Assembly: GCF_000003815.2 (NCBI RefSeq)
Contig: NC_049981.1
Coordinates: 29,929,503-29,993,502, forward strand
Origin: Branchiostoma floridae
Taxonomy: Eukaryota > Chordata > Leptocardii > Amphioxiformes > Branchiostomatidae
DNA: 64,000 nt
Direction of reading: 5' to 3'
The number at the start of each line of letters is the position of its first letter. Positions within the stretch are counted from its first letter, which is position 1. This document shows positions 10,160 to 20,568 of this stretch, in pieces. The notes under the pieces were generated by a model. It was not told where the DNA came from. It worked only from the letters and a program-made list of their open reading frames with translations, and ran no database searches. The position numbers and the translations under genes are program-made.

Positions 10160-10373
10160 ACGAAACTGATGAATTGGAGAAATGAAGACAGACTTTATCA
10201 GTGTCTGTTCCCAGCTGTGTGTTGACAAGAATTGAAGGGAAATATCTGAGTTCATCAGTCGGTGAATCAACCGGAATTTTATCACATCACTTCGCGGGTA
10301 GGGTTCACGACCCTATTCTTCCGCCAAATGGTGTTAACATAAAGGTTTGTCATTGATTATATCAATATGTACT
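10160..10373. other. Intergenic, nothing recognised
   Basis: A minus-strand open frame (10094-10285) overlaps the end of the family E element and has no protein-like character. Nothing else is recognised. Confidence 0.5.
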
Positions 10374-10537
10374 CAGAGGTTAGACTACGGCTGGGTTTTT
10401 AAACGTTTTTTAGCCGTTTTTATCGGGCTCTCTATTTTGTATTGTTTCTTGAAGTCCGCCAGCCAAGGTTTTTACAATACAAGATACAATACAAAATAGA
10501 AAACTACTAAAAAAACAGCCGGAGCCTAACCTCTGCT
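10374..10537. mobile_element. Family V hairpin element, single copy
   Basis: CAGAGGTTAGACTACGGCTG at the left faces CAGCCGGAGCCTAACCTCTG at the right. The inner arms TCTATTTTGTATTGT and ACAATACAAAATAGA also pair. This is a typical non-coding hairpin MITE; no second copy was seen here. Confidence 0.75.
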
Positions 10538-10853
10538 TGGATAGTAGTCAACATGTTCTTTGTTTGAATGAATTATATCCGTCGATTATCTTTTAATCCA
10601 AATATGAAGAAAAAACACAAGTTGTTCAACAGAAAAAGCAAAAATGGTTAGAAGAATACCAGGAAACGTAATACTGATGGTCACATGTACATACAGTTCC
10701 TTTTGCCGCACGTATTCTTTTCCGTCATTTCTAATAACACTCTTCAAAATATAAACCTAGTTTCTATTTGGAAGGCAATCTATCCTCGGTACAGCATGCA
10801 TTTATATTTGTCAAATATTGAATACTTTCCGACTGTGCTCAACTGCAATGGTA
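10538..10853. other. Intergenic, nothing recognised
   Basis: The AT-rich open frame at 10685-10906 runs into the next element and has no recognisable features. Confidence 0.45.
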
Positions 10854-11055
10854 TAACGCTAAAAGTCACCTTTATCTGTGGGGTAACCTATATCCGTTGT
10901 ATTTAAAAACAGGATATTTAAGCATATGAAGCGGCGGACGGTGGTTTCAAATTGCAATATTTTCAACATACAAAAAAAATGTATTGCGATTTGAAACCAT
11001 GCACCGTCCATCGACGGATATATGTTACCCCACGGATAAAGGTGAAGTAGCGTTA
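10854..11055. mobile_element. Family B hairpin MITE, copy 1
   Basis: The element begins TAACGCTA, has CACCTTTATCTGTGGGGTAA and ends CACGGATAAAGGTGAAGTAG with CGTTA. The two halves are nearly complete inverted copies meeting at an AATATTTTCAA centre. Four more copies are at 12882, 22198, 32118 and 37799. Confidence 0.9.
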
Positions 11056-11184
11056 CCTCCAGAGTCCAGACATTTGAATCAGGTTGAGTCACTCCACTCA
11101 GCCAGACAGAAATGACAGGATCAGACTGATAACGTCGCTGTCCTGGTCGCTGTAGAGGAAAACCTGCAAAGATAACGACTGCCG

Positions 11185-11550
11185 GTGACAAGCGGACCTC
11201 TGACGCCGCAATCTGGTGTGGTTACGCGTTTTTCCGCCAATCCTGCAAAATAGTGAGCTATCTGTTTACAGTAAACAAATAACAGTAAACAACTGGCACG
11301 CCGTTTGTTTCGCACAAACAGCCAGGGCTTCCGAAAGTCTTGATGACTAATTTTCAAGCAGATGTGAAGCGGACCTATAATATGATCCGGTGTGGTTACG
11401 CGTCTTTCCGCCAATCCTGCCAATAGTGACTTTTAAAAAAGTTTTATCTGTTAACAGTAAACAACGGGCACGTCATTTGGCACAGACAGAAGTAAACTAG
11501 TAAACAGTCGGGGCTTCCGAAAGTCTTGATGACTAATTTTCAAGCAAAAT
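11185..11550. repeat. Direct tandem duplication of a ~180-bp unit
   Basis: Two units share AAGCGGACCT, GGTGTGGTTACGCGT with TTCCGCCAATCCTGC, TAACAGTAAACAAC and GGGCTTCCGAAAGTCTTGAT with TTTTCAAGCA. They differ by small indels. No protein is encoded beyond short open frames. Confidence 0.85.
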
Positions 11551-11639
11551 ATAAGTGAAAGTTACTGACAGGTCCGTGCTCTATCCACACATCTTGTGAC
11601 TCTAGTCGTGAAGGCGCTGAAGGTCCATTGTGAAATATG

Positions 11640-11954
11640 GGACCGATTTTGCTGTACGGTGCAGAAACCTGGACACAAACTAGTCAATTAGATGGGACCT
11701 ACATAAAGTTACTTCGCAGAGCATAGACTATATTTTGGACTCAACAATTTATGGAAGTCTTCCACCAAGTCCCACGGCTATCTCAGAAGCTCACTCACTG
11801 TCGTGCCAAGCGGGAAGTAGTTTCGTCCGTTCTCCTGTGGAAACCGAGTGGCCAGGTTCATTGCAGAAGTTTGACTTTTACGCACACTAGAGACTCTGGT
11901 ATTGATTTTGAGAACTTAGAAAAAAGCAACGTTAGACAGGGCTTTATGGAGTGA
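11640..11954 (+). pseudogene. Non-LTR retrotransposon polyprotein fragment, C-terminal to the reverse transcriptase domain
   Basis: The frame starting at 11640 translates to GPILLYGAETWTQTS, then LDGTYIKLLRRA, one stop codon (TAG at 11727-11729), and continues open for 74 codons through VPRLSQKL, RAKREVVSSVLLW and HTRDSGIDFENL to a TGA at about 11955. The order of a LLYGAETWT motif, LDGTY.LLRR, a basic R.R...H stretch, SVLLWKP and a TRD-G.D tail is the familiar region after the reverse transcriptase domain in non-LTR elements. Only this piece remains; the endonuclease and catalytic domains are absent and the frame is broken once. The element is dead. The clade is not fixed by so short a fragment. 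Confidence 0.85.
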
Positions 11955-12347
11955 AATATGTACTAGCCTGGTCCCGCCCTCAGGTCGATGATACATGTCT
12001 GTATGAAGGCAGAATAATTGTTACTTCTCAAGCCTCTCTGTTTGGAGAAGGGAAAGGAGGGAGGAAGGGCGTGTTTTCCTACTGTCAACCGCCAACTTGT
12101 CAACACAACCCGATGATCTTCCGGTTCATACAGAAGTTTAAAGTAATTTTTTTGTAATTCAGCATAAAATCTATGTTTTTGTCAACTCTGTTATTGATGT
12201 TTATATGTCTTGTCGACGTAGAATGATGCTAAAAATGTAAGACAAAACTAGCAGTCCTAAAAGAAATGCACTTCAGGAGAGGTTGATCAACTAGGCACGT
12301 ATTCTTTATCGTGTATATCGCCATATTATGGTTTTGGTGAGTATGGG
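11955..12347. other. Intergenic, nothing recognised
   Basis: The open frame at 11951-12157 shows no domain and is probably chance; nothing else is recognised. Confidence 0.5.
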
Positions 12348-12512
12348 TAGTCTCCAGTACCAGACTCCTGCCTGGCCGAATAGTAATAGGCGACTTTGGC
12401 CAAGTAAAAATAAAAGCCTACGAGTGAGCTGTTCGGACGGACAATTTACTCCCAGGCCAAGTAACTCCTACTAGTACTAGACTTTTATTCTAACTTGACC
12501 AAAGTCCCCTAT
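12348..12512 (-). mobile_element. Family E fragment, copy 6 (reverse orientation)
   Basis: TAGTCTCCAGTACCAGACTC, then GCGACTTTGGCCAAGT and, facing it, ACTTGACCAAAGTCCCC match the right end of the family E elements. The whole fragment can fold into a hairpin. The opposite end with the CCAAGCAGACG motif is missing. Confidence 0.7.
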
Positions 12513-12881
12513 TTCTAGAGTAGAGTATGGGAACCTAATGCCACTCTGGCTGTTTGTTACGGAACGTGGTAAAATAGGAAATTACTCATTTCCTCTTATC
12601 CCATCCACTACAGTCTTATATAACGTCCTTGCTATTGTATTATAAGTTTGTGTTACAATAATAGTACTGCAGAAAAACAGATTTGTAGTACACAATGGTG
12701 TTCTTCACGTTTTAAAGTCGAAGTTGTTGTTGTGCACTTGACAGTTGAGCCTCCATTGTGACGCCGCGGCCAAGTTCGGCACTTCCGGTGGGCCGACGTT
12801 TCCCACTTCAGCAAGCGATGGGAAATTCGGACGGCTTCGATTCACACAGTGACGTCACACGGGCACACCTTACACCAACTC
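12513..12881. other. Intergenic, nothing recognised
   Basis: The short open frame at 12758-12946 runs into the next MITE. No gene is supported. Confidence 0.5.
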
Positions 12882-13107
12882 TGACGACAGTTCACCCTTA
12901 TCCGCGGGGTAACCTATATTCGCTGTATCAAAAACAGGGTATTTAGAGATATCATGTCGGTATCAAGTAGTAGTTTCAAACTGTACTACATTTATTTTGA
13001 AACACTGCAATTTGAAACCACCGTTCGTCGACTTGATATCCCAAAACACCATGTTTTTAGATACGACGGATAAAGGTAAACCTGCGGATAAAGGTAAACT
13101 ATCGTTA
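12882..13107. mobile_element. Family B hairpin MITE, copy 2
   Basis: GTTCACCCTTATCCGCGGGG at the left and GCGGATAAAGGTAAACTATC at the right are the arms; the right arm carries a short internal duplication of the AAAGGTAAAC block. The centre reads GTAGTAGTTTCAAACTG facing TTTGAAACCACC. Confidence 0.85.
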
Positions 13108-13298
13108 CATCTACGGGTATGAAATATTATCGTTTTGTATTTGGATGGATGTTTTGTGGGAGAGAGTTTCTCATAAAGCATGGTACGTTCTGTCTCACCC
13201 TCAATAAATAAATGGTCATAGATGCAAAAGTAAAAGAAAGCAGTGTGGAGAAAGTTCTTTTTCTACTATACAAACTACACTGTGATACAAATAGAACC

Positions 13299-13659
13299 TA
13301 ATCTCCAAGCAGATCCTACGGTAGCAAAAGCTGACAGAGGAGTAAAGCTGGTCTAGGAGTGTGTATACTAGGAGTAAATGCAGAAATGTTCGCGGTGGAG
13401 TTAATGTTCGCGGTTTTCGCGGTGACCACATCACCGCGAACTTAAAACCACCGCGAATATTTTTCTAATATGGTATTAGACTGCAGTCTATGGTGTTACC
13501 GCTAAAGTAAATCCACCGCGAAAAGTCCTTTTTCCTGCTACCGCGAAATTAAATCCCCGCGAACTTAAGTGCATTTACAGTACTATGCTACCCGTAACCA
13601 TACTCCTCTGCCAGCGTTTGATACTATTTCATACTGCCGTAGGATCTGCTTGGAGATTA
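13299..13659. mobile_element. Family A MITE, copy 7, carrying a family C insertion
   Basis: The outer ends TAATCTCCAAGCAGATCC and GGATCTGCTTGGAGATTA are intact inverted copies. The host is split by the family C element at 13368-13580, after which it resumes with ATGCTACC and ACTCCTCTGCCAGC. The flanks do not give a clear target duplication. Confidence 0.9.
13368..13580. mobile_element. Family C MITE, copy 2, nested in family A
   Basis: GTAAATGCAGAAATGTTCGC at the left and GTGCATTTACAG at the right are the ends, with the usual CCGCGAA and TTCGCGG blocks between. TA occurs at both borders (13366-13367 and 13581-13582). The left tip has a few extra bases compared with the other copies. Confidence 0.87.
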
Positions 13660-13906
13660 GAAAAAAGCTGACGTGACGTGTTTTGTTTGGGTGACATCGC
13701 ACGCCGTTTCCGTTTCGCATATATCAGCTAAAGAAAACGTCCGTCCGTAATAGTTTACACAACGGGCCCCGCGAAAACATGAAACCAGGAATAGCCGTGA
13801 AGTGAGACTGTTTACCCTCTCCGGGGATGTGGCTCAGTGTTCCGGAAACGATCTACGGAGAAAAATAGAAAAGCACCTTACTCCTGTTACGCTTACTAGA
13901 TGTGTA
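13660..13906. other. Intergenic, nothing recognised
   Basis: No gene or repeat was recognised between the two mobile elements. Confidence 0.45.
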
Positions 13907-14305
13907 GTCTCCAAGCAGACGTGTTGGGAAGTTGGTTGGAAAAAAAAGAAGAATTTGGCCAAATAGGGACAAATGAATAGGCTACTGAGCCCCAATAAAC
14001 TAACCAGGCAGATACTCAGGGTAACAAATAACTTGTCGTGATTTCAGTTAGTATTTTGCAGAGTCCAGCTATCCGTCCTCACACGCCAATAACTCCTACT
14101 ATGCCTTTATTCCTAACGTGGCTAAAGTAGAGATGACTGTGTGGCCTGTACCAGGCTCCACGTATCTGGAGTTGGACGGCCGGCCGAAAACTATATACAA
14201 TTGTCGCAAACTGAACATTTTTGCCTCTAGTGCGTTATCTGTGTGTGTCTGTGATTTAGCTGATTTCTACTATTTCCAGCGACACGTGGAGCCTGGTAGA
14301 GACTA
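13907..14305. mobile_element. Family E left part joined to a family F copy
   Basis: Bases 13907-14146 carry the family E start TAGTCTCCAAGCAGACGTG and its CTATCCG and CCTAACGTGGCTAAAGT blocks. From about 14147 the sequence is family F (ACCAGGCTCCACG ... CGTGGAGCCTGGTAGAGACTA). Both families end in nearly the same TAGTCTCTACCAG sequence. This may be a family F insertion that removed the family E end, or a recombinant between related ends. Confidence 0.75.
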
Positions 14306-14514
14306 GTGGCTGTGTAAGAAGCACAAGTCTTTTCAGAATCCACGGAAGCCAACGACGGACTAGCATACCCCTCGTACATTGTCGACGATCTTCGAGCGTA
14401 GTTCGCGATCGCTGGAGGGTCGGCCGAATTTCGGTGCACAGCGAGCATAGGGCGACTCCTAGAAATCGCCGACAATCACACAATCACTTAAAATCGTGCG
14501 CTGATCGAGAAAAC

Positions 14515-14650
14515 TAATCTCCAACCAGATCTACGGTGGTATAATATGTAGTATGAAACCCACCGGTGCCCATGACTCCCTTTGGCCAGCTATACTCATT
14601 GGCCAGCTTTGATACTATCTTATGGCAACGTAAGATCTGCTTGGAGATCT
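14515..14650. mobile_element. Family A MITE, copy 3
   Basis: TAATCTCCAACCAGATC and AGATCTGCTTGGAGATCT form the ends. The central part keeps CTCCCTTTGGCCAGC and TTTGATACTATCTTATGGC. It is somewhat diverged and slightly shortened. Confidence 0.85.
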
Positions 14651-15288
14651 GCTACAAGAAAACACCGGACGTATTGCTGCCGAAAATGTCATTTAGCTGA
14701 GCTCGCCGATTCGTCGTTCTATCGATTTTCGCAATGTGACAATGTGACAGGGGTATTTAATCATGCACGCTCTTGCGACCGCGCACAACAGAGCACTGAC
14801 GCACAAATTTCTTGTTTTGTATCCGTCTTTGGTTTGAAGCCAAAACAGCCTTAATGTGCTTTCATCAAAGTCCCGGTCCTGTGATCACGGAACAGAAACA
14901 CAGACGGACAAGTTTATGTCATTTCAAACCGCTTTTCAAACCTTTGTTGCTCAATCAACGCGTTGACTTTGTCACCCAAAACAGCACATTGACGCACGAA
15001 ATTCAATCTTTTTTGAGGCAGCCATTTTGCTCTATTTCTAACCTGTTTTGGAATAAATGTTTACTTAGTTACCACAAACAAAACTGTGACGTGTAAAAAT
15101 ATCTTTTTACTTAGTCCACCTTTTCTTTCATCCAACTTAAAAGTCTTTTTAAATAAGCACAAATTTCGGTAGGACAGAACTTCCTAGCATCCTAAAATGA
15201 TACTTTTGTCAGGAAAAATTGTATGTCTTGTTTGCCACTGTTATATTTACCTCCCCTTCCTTTTGAACGTCGAAATCGAAATCGAACA
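14651..15288. other. Intergenic, nothing recognised
   Basis: Open frames at 14582-14854 and 14812-15096 have no recognisable domain and partly overlap the preceding MITE. The block CAAAACAGC with ACTGACGCAC recurs at 14790-14850 and 14980-15000, suggesting a degraded duplication. Confidence 0.45.
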
Positions 15289-16446
15289 GGTGTGACAGCG
15301 ATCTCGCCCCCCCAGCGATCTCGCCCCCCCGGGGGGCGAGATCACTAGCGTTTTCGCCCCCCTTTAGCGTTTTCGCCCCCCCCCCCCCAGAACATTACTA
15401 GTATTCCTCGGAGGGGTCTTAAGAGCAACTGGTTACTACATATTAGGTGCGCTACCTGGTACTATACTGCACCTGGGAGTAACATAGTTGGTGTGTTACC
15501 TGGTACCTATATGGCACCTTATTACCGTAAGATGTCATGCCTTGTTCGGTGCAAACACTACATTGAAAGGACATTTTTTTTGCAGCTGACATGGCAGACG
15601 TGGCATAGAAAACAATGCTATTGTGAACGTATAAATCAACACCGTCTATGGCACGGAATACGTCAGCTATATGTTTTCAATTTGTCACAGTATTTTCTTT
15701 CTTGTGCAGAAAACATTTCCAAAGCACTAAGAAAAACACAATTGAATAATAGTTTCTCATTATAAACACTATCTACGCACAAGTTCATATACCTGTTGCT
15801 AAATGCTACAAAAAACTGGTAAAGTACCAGTCTTAAGAAACACGGGTAAAACACCAGTTCCTAAATACTAGAAAAACAGTCATATTGGAGGTGAAGATAT
15901 CCATAGGGTAGGTGCATATAACGTACCAGTTTCTAAATACTAGAAAAACAGTCATATTGAAGGTGAAGATACCCCTTGGCCAGGTGCATACACCAAAATG
16001 TGCATTTTTCTAATGAATACCTTATTTGCATAATCAATAAAGACATGACATAGTTCTTTTGTGGTCAATTCATAATAGAGGCTTCATATTGGAGATATGT
16101 AGGTTGCTTGAGGACAGGTGAATACAATGAAATATATCTCATGTCGAGACATGTAATTACGTTAATATTGATACTATGGATGGAGTTATGTATCAAACTC
16201 GTGTACTTATATCATTCTGAAACTGCATTGTGTGATTTATACCAATCAACTTCTAAAATATCATGTAAACCCGTTTTTTTTGGGGGGGGGGGGGGCGAAA
16301 TCGCTAAAGGGGGGCGAGGTAGGGGGGCGAAATCACTAACCCCCGAGGGCGAGATCGCTAGTGATTTCGCCCCGGGGGGGCGAGATCGCTAGTGATTTCG
16401 CCCCCGGGGGGGCGAGATCACGGGGGGGCGAGAACGCTGTCACACC
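15289..16446. mobile_element. 1.16-kb element with inverted ends built from G and C homopolymer runs
   Basis: The left end GGTGTGACAGCGATCTCGCC and the right end GCGAGAACGCTGTCACACC are inverted copies. Next to each lies a series of units of the type GCGATCTCGCCCCCC or GGGGGGCGAGATCGCTAGTG. The interior (15420-16265) is ordinary AT-rich DNA with a direct duplication at about 15815-15990 (CCTAAATACTAGAAAAACAG with AGTCATATTG). No transposase frame is seen. No target duplication is obvious at the flanks. Confidence 0.75.
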
Positions 16447-16499
16447 GGCACCGTAATATACTATTTATAGACACACAAACGTTTGCAACTTTCCAATAA

Positions 16500-17150
16500 T
16501 TTCATTCTCATTCCATGAATTTTTTCGGACAAGAGTTGGGACAGCTACCGGCGACACAACACTATCCCACGGAATCGTATTAGCGTAATCATATTCTTGT
16601 AGGCGTGACAAAATTTGACAATTGTCAAAGTCAATTAAGGATTAGAGTTGGGGAAGCTATGAGGCGAGGCAATATAACACTCCGGTAAATCGCGTTAGTG
16701 TAATGATATATTCTTCTTTCGTAGGTGTGCCCAAATTTAACAATTGTCAAAGTTAATTAGAGGAAATGTAGAACCGTAAGAAATGGTCCACAACAATAGA
16801 TGTCGGCATGGCAACCAAACAACACAACGCCGCCCTACTGAAACTACATTTTGGTCATCACAAGTTATTTGCTAGTTTCACACGTATGTCGATATTGGAC
16901 AATTGCTAAAGTCAATGACAGGAAATTTAGAACTATGAACATATCCAAAACAACAAATGTTGACCTGGCTACCAACAGCACAACACTGTCACTCGAAATT
17001 ACATTTATGTCTCCACCATAATGAAATTTAACATCTTACGAAACGGTTAAGAATAGTTCGTGAATTTGCCATGTATAACTATAAACATATGCCAAACAGA
17101 GAAAATTGACATAGCAACCCAAGAACAGCATTTTCACGCGGTGTGATGAA
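16500..17150. repeat. Degenerate tandem repeat, four to five units of ~120-160 bp
   Basis: The phrases TTGACAATTGTCAAAGTCAA, AACAATTGTCAAAGTTAAT and GACAATTGCTAAAGTCAATG alternate with GGCATGGCAACCAAACAACA, CTGGCTACCAACAGCACAAC and ACATAGCAACCCAAGAACAG. Order is conserved but spacing varies, so this is an old array. It is not coding. Confidence 0.6.
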
Positions 17151-17495
17151 GCTTCACCTGAATGTACCTGAGTTGGAGAAGGGAGCACGGTCTAACTGAC
17201 AAAGAGTCTACTCCGCAGAAAAGTCCTGACAAACTCTCTTAAGAAGCGCACCTCTCTATTGTAGTGCTCTACAACGGAAACGACACCTAACAAAACAAAC
17301 ACTGTCGGTGAAACGTGTTTTTGTACTTGTGCGATTCAGCTGTTGCGACTACACCTCACCGGGTTTACATGTAACTCTGGGCCGCACAAAAGATGGTGTT
17401 TCGGACGTCCTGTGTGGCTTTTCATTTTCTCTACCACAGGCACAGGTGAAAACAGTCCTTGGAACGCTTTGAACACCCAATGGATAGGCTTATAA
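17151..17495. other. Intergenic, nothing recognised
   Basis: No gene or repeat is recognised in this stretch. Confidence 0.45.
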
Positions 17496-17650
17496 AGGTT
17501 GGTTCACACGTGCGTATACAATCATTTATGTTGAAGTACGTATGGATAATCTCCAAGCAGATCTTGCGGTGGTATAAGATAGTATAAGCCGGGGAAGGAG
17601 TTTAGCCGGCAGAGGAGTTTTATTTGTCTATCATCATCTTACGTCAGTTA
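17496..17650. mobile_element. Family H left end carrying a truncated family A MITE
   Basis: GGTTCACACGTGCGTATACA and TTGAAGTACGTATGGA match the start of the family H element at 26751. They are followed at 17547 by TAATCTCCAAGCAGATC and a family A left half (to about 17620). The opposite ends of both elements are missing. Confidence 0.65.
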
Positions 17651-18102
17651 TAAGGGTTGCTTGCATATGTTACTATGACAGTCCATAATGATATTCTAAA
17701 CAGTCGACTGTGGCATCGTGAACTTGAGAAAGTCGAGACAAGCCAGACCGAAACATGTGCGGGACTGTGGTCAGACAAAACCCGGACATTCATGCTTTCA
17801 GATTCAAGGTCAACGACTGCAGGTCAAGGTCACGGCGTGTCCATTAGATACGATGACTTTGGGGCCGTTAATTCTTACAAAAAGTTTGTTAGGAGGGGCC
17901 CCCGTGGGACAACTTGCAGCTCCCGGGGTATTTTTTGGGCCCGGCCGCACCCCGTGTTGTATTTTAATCGGAATTAAAATGAACCTGGGACCCGGTAACA
18001 CAATGCCGTGACCTACCCGTAGGGAACACCGAGGAGTACCCTCTGGTATCCACCAGTCCTACGGGACAAATTTGTGGTTTCGGATCCCAGCCGGGGCTAC
18101 AT
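17651..18102. other. Intergenic, nothing recognised
   Basis: Overlapping open frames on both strands (17657-17977, 17718-18011) have no domain. The GC-rich part near 17890-17950 is unremarkable. Confidence 0.45.
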
Positions 18103-18274
18103 TAATCTCCAAGCAGATCCTACAATGGCATAAAATAGTACCAATTTGGCCAAGGAGTGTAGTCAGCAAGAGGTGTCCATTTGCCATGTAGCAGAACACA
18201 CTCCTAAGCCGGCTTCACTCCTCTGCCAGCTTTTGATACTATCTTATGCTACCGTAGGATCTGCTTGGAGATTA
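18103..18274. mobile_element. Family A MITE, copy 5
   Basis: Well-preserved ends TAATCTCCAAGCAGATCC and GGATCTGCTTGGAGATTA. Flanks GGCTACAT and GGTCTACAT look like the same target with one indel. Confidence 0.92.
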
Positions 18275-18350
18275 GGTCTACATCCCTGACCGTCCTGACG
18301 GACACCGGTGCAAATGTGACCTAAGCCTTAGAGAGCCTTATTAGGCTAAC

Positions 18351-18536
18351 ATCACATTTCCAACCCAGGGCCCAATCGGGCTGTTTGTGGAAACGAAACA
18401 TAGAATTGATACGTAAAAATATACACAATAATGCCTACGGCTGTTCTCTTAACGTCTTGTGTAGTTTGGTGTCTTTTTTTTATCATACTTTTCGTTCCCG
18501 AAAGCTGCCTGGCCGGGCCTTGGTTTGGAAATGCGA
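18351..18536. mobile_element. Family P element with inverted ends
   Basis: TCACATTTCCAACCCAGGGC at the left faces GGGCCTTGGTTTGGAAATGC at the right. A solitary right end occurs at 24213-24245. The interior text TTAACGTCTTGTGTAGTTTG with ATCATACTTTTCGTTCCC also recurs at 24055-24110, just before that end. Confidence 0.65.
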
Positions 18537-18712
18537 CGAAGGCTTCACACCCTATGCTATTATCGCACAAAACAGGGGTATTAGGGGCTTAAAGAGACAT
18601 GGACAAGAACAATAGAACGAGACCTGAAAGACAGAAGACTGACTCCGGATAAAGCACCAGGTATCGTATTAGACAGGTCCAGATCACCCTAAGCCTCAGA
18701 AACCACAAGGCC

Positions 18713-18885
18713 TAATCTCCAAGCAGATCCTACGGTGGGATAAAATACTATGCTCATAAAAGTGCCATTTTGCTGTCCAAGGAGTGTCCATTTGCCACCG
18801 ATGACGCTCTTGGTCTGCTAGTGCTACACTCCTTGGCAACCTTTATGAGACCTCTTATGCCACCGCAGGATCTGCTTGGAGATTA
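18713..18885. mobile_element. Family A MITE, copy 6
   Basis: Ends TAATCTCCAAGCAGATCC and GGATCTGCTTGGAGATTA are intact. Flanks CACAAGGCC and CACAAGTCC suggest the target copy with one mismatch. The open frame from 18770 to 19168 begins inside it and is not a gene. Confidence 0.92.
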
Positions 18886-19125
18886 CACAAGTCCCAGAAT
18901 GTTGATTGAACTTCTCACACTGCACTGCTCGTTACAGGGGAACGATGGATGGAGGAAAAGTGGCGTAACTAACCCCGCTTTACGGGAGCGTGTCTCGCAC
19001 CTGTACGGCCGGGACCACCTCGGCGCGGAACACCCACGGCAAGGATGGAACGCACGAGTTGTACAGCCTCCAGGGGAACAACGTTACGTGCACCTGTCCA
19101 TGAAAACCAAGAAGGGGTGGGGGCA

Positions 19126-19447
19126 ATGGACCGATCCCGTCGAACGCCATATCGAACATATAGAATAGGGGGTTCTATATCATCACGGTTCGATATGGCG
19201 TTCGAATATCGAACATATAGAACCCCGGCTTATTCTATTTGAAGTATTTCGAACACCTCCGTCAAAAACAGCTCCAGCGGGGTAGAAATGGTCAAAAGAA
19301 AAGGTTATTTTCTGCCTTATTTGTTGAAGACTACATACACTGAGTGTAGATGCTTTGAGAGGGAGAGCCGCTGCATAGTAGCTAGATAGGGGCGACGGAG
19401 GTGTTCGAAATAGAACCGTGATCGAACAGGGGCGGGGCATTGGGATC
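19126..19447. mobile_element. Family K hairpin element, copy 2
   Basis: ATGGACCGATCCCGTCGAAC and CCATATCGAACATATAGAA open the element; the far side has GGAGGTGTTCGAAATAGAAC, ATCGAACAGGGGCGGGGC and ATTGGGATC. It is longer and less tidy than the copy at 31517, with an internal inverted duplication at 19135-19225. Confidence 0.7.
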
Positions 19448-19892
19448 TGCAGTGAAACTTGAGTTCGGTTAATCTTGAGGAGGTAAAAGGCGGTGGGAGG
19501 AGGGGGAAGGGCCTCCAATATTGTGCCCTTGACACAGACAGTCAGTTGATAACAGCCCACTGCTTGTCACGACCTCTTAAAGGCTATGGGACTACCTTTA
19601 TCTTTACCATCTACTAGTAGCTTAATATCGATTGTTCGTAACGTTACATTGTTCTCTTGTTATCTGTACTTAGCTCAACTAGGCAACTGTGTACAATAAA
19701 GGTCTTCTTCCTACGATGTCAGACATCTTTCTTATATCAGTTTTTGTCATGATTGCCTTACCCCCACCACTGTAACCCCCACCTAATCTCCAGAATATTT
19801 TGCAAATAATACAGATAATCTTTGGCATACTTTTAAATAGATGTATGTGTTATCGTTAGACCTTATACACTGGGATACTGAAACGCAAGCAC

Positions 19893-20220
19893 TTTTTGTA
19901 GGGTCGGGCGGTGTAAATGAAGGGTGTTTGGTCCAGAACCCAGAGGTCCTGGGTTCGAATCCTAGCAGGCTACCGCTCTTGTGTCCTTGGGAAAGGCACT
20001 TAAAATGCACTACACACAGTCCTCATTCCACCCAGGTGTTTAAAAGGGTATCCGAATTCGGTTGGGGATGTAAAAGGCGGTGGGAAGAGGAATTGGCTCT
20101 AATATTGTGTCCTAGACACAACTTATATCAACCCAGTGCCCTTAGAGACATGTCATGGTACTACGTTACCTTCTGTCTGTCCTTCGTTGTGTGGCACTGT
20201 TGAAATAATTATGTTAAAAT
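19893..20220 (+). mobile_element. tRNA-derived SINE (family M), copy 1
   Basis: The tRNA-like head ends in AGAGGTCCTGGGTTCGAATC, a good internal promoter B box. It is followed by a body with TGTCCTTGGGAAAGGCACTT, then CATTCCACCCAGGTG and TCCGAATTCGGTTGGG. The same body recurs at 23870, 27610, 37310 and 46140. It is transcribed, if at all, by RNA polymerase III. Confidence 0.75.
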
Positions 20221-20300
20221 AAGTTACTAAATAGAGTGAAGTCCAACAATGTCCTCTTAAAGCGAACAAATAGATTTAAAAATGCGCGCACTTTAGCATT

Positions 20301-20537
20301 GTATATTCTTTTTACATCAAAACATCACGCGATTGGAATGCCCTCCCGGAATACATAGTCAAAGCCAAAACCAAAGCTATGGGTACTCGACGCCACAGCA
20401 GAATGGCGATCAGGAAACAGCGCCCCTGCCCACTGAGGAGCCAAAAGCCACCAGCCACCAACCAGCTAGCCACAAACCACGTGCACCTGCACCTAGAAAA
20501 TGACCCCTTCATCCCAGTGCCTGAGCCCTCAACCTAA
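20301..20537 (+). pseudogene. C-terminal tail of a non-LTR retrotransposon open reading frame
   Basis: The frame at 20304 reads YSFYIKTSRDWNALPEYIV and continues KAKTKAMGTRRHSRMAIRKQ to a stop at 20535-20537. The phrase RDWN-LPE after a Y-F block is the usual C-terminal signature after the reverse transcriptase in several LINE groups. Only this tail is present, so the copy is 5'-truncated. Shortly after the stop comes a (GAA)n run (20552-20568), plausibly the 3' tail of the element. Confidence 0.8.
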
Positions 20538-20568
20538 TGAGGTTTGGCACTCAAAAGAAGAAGAAGAA

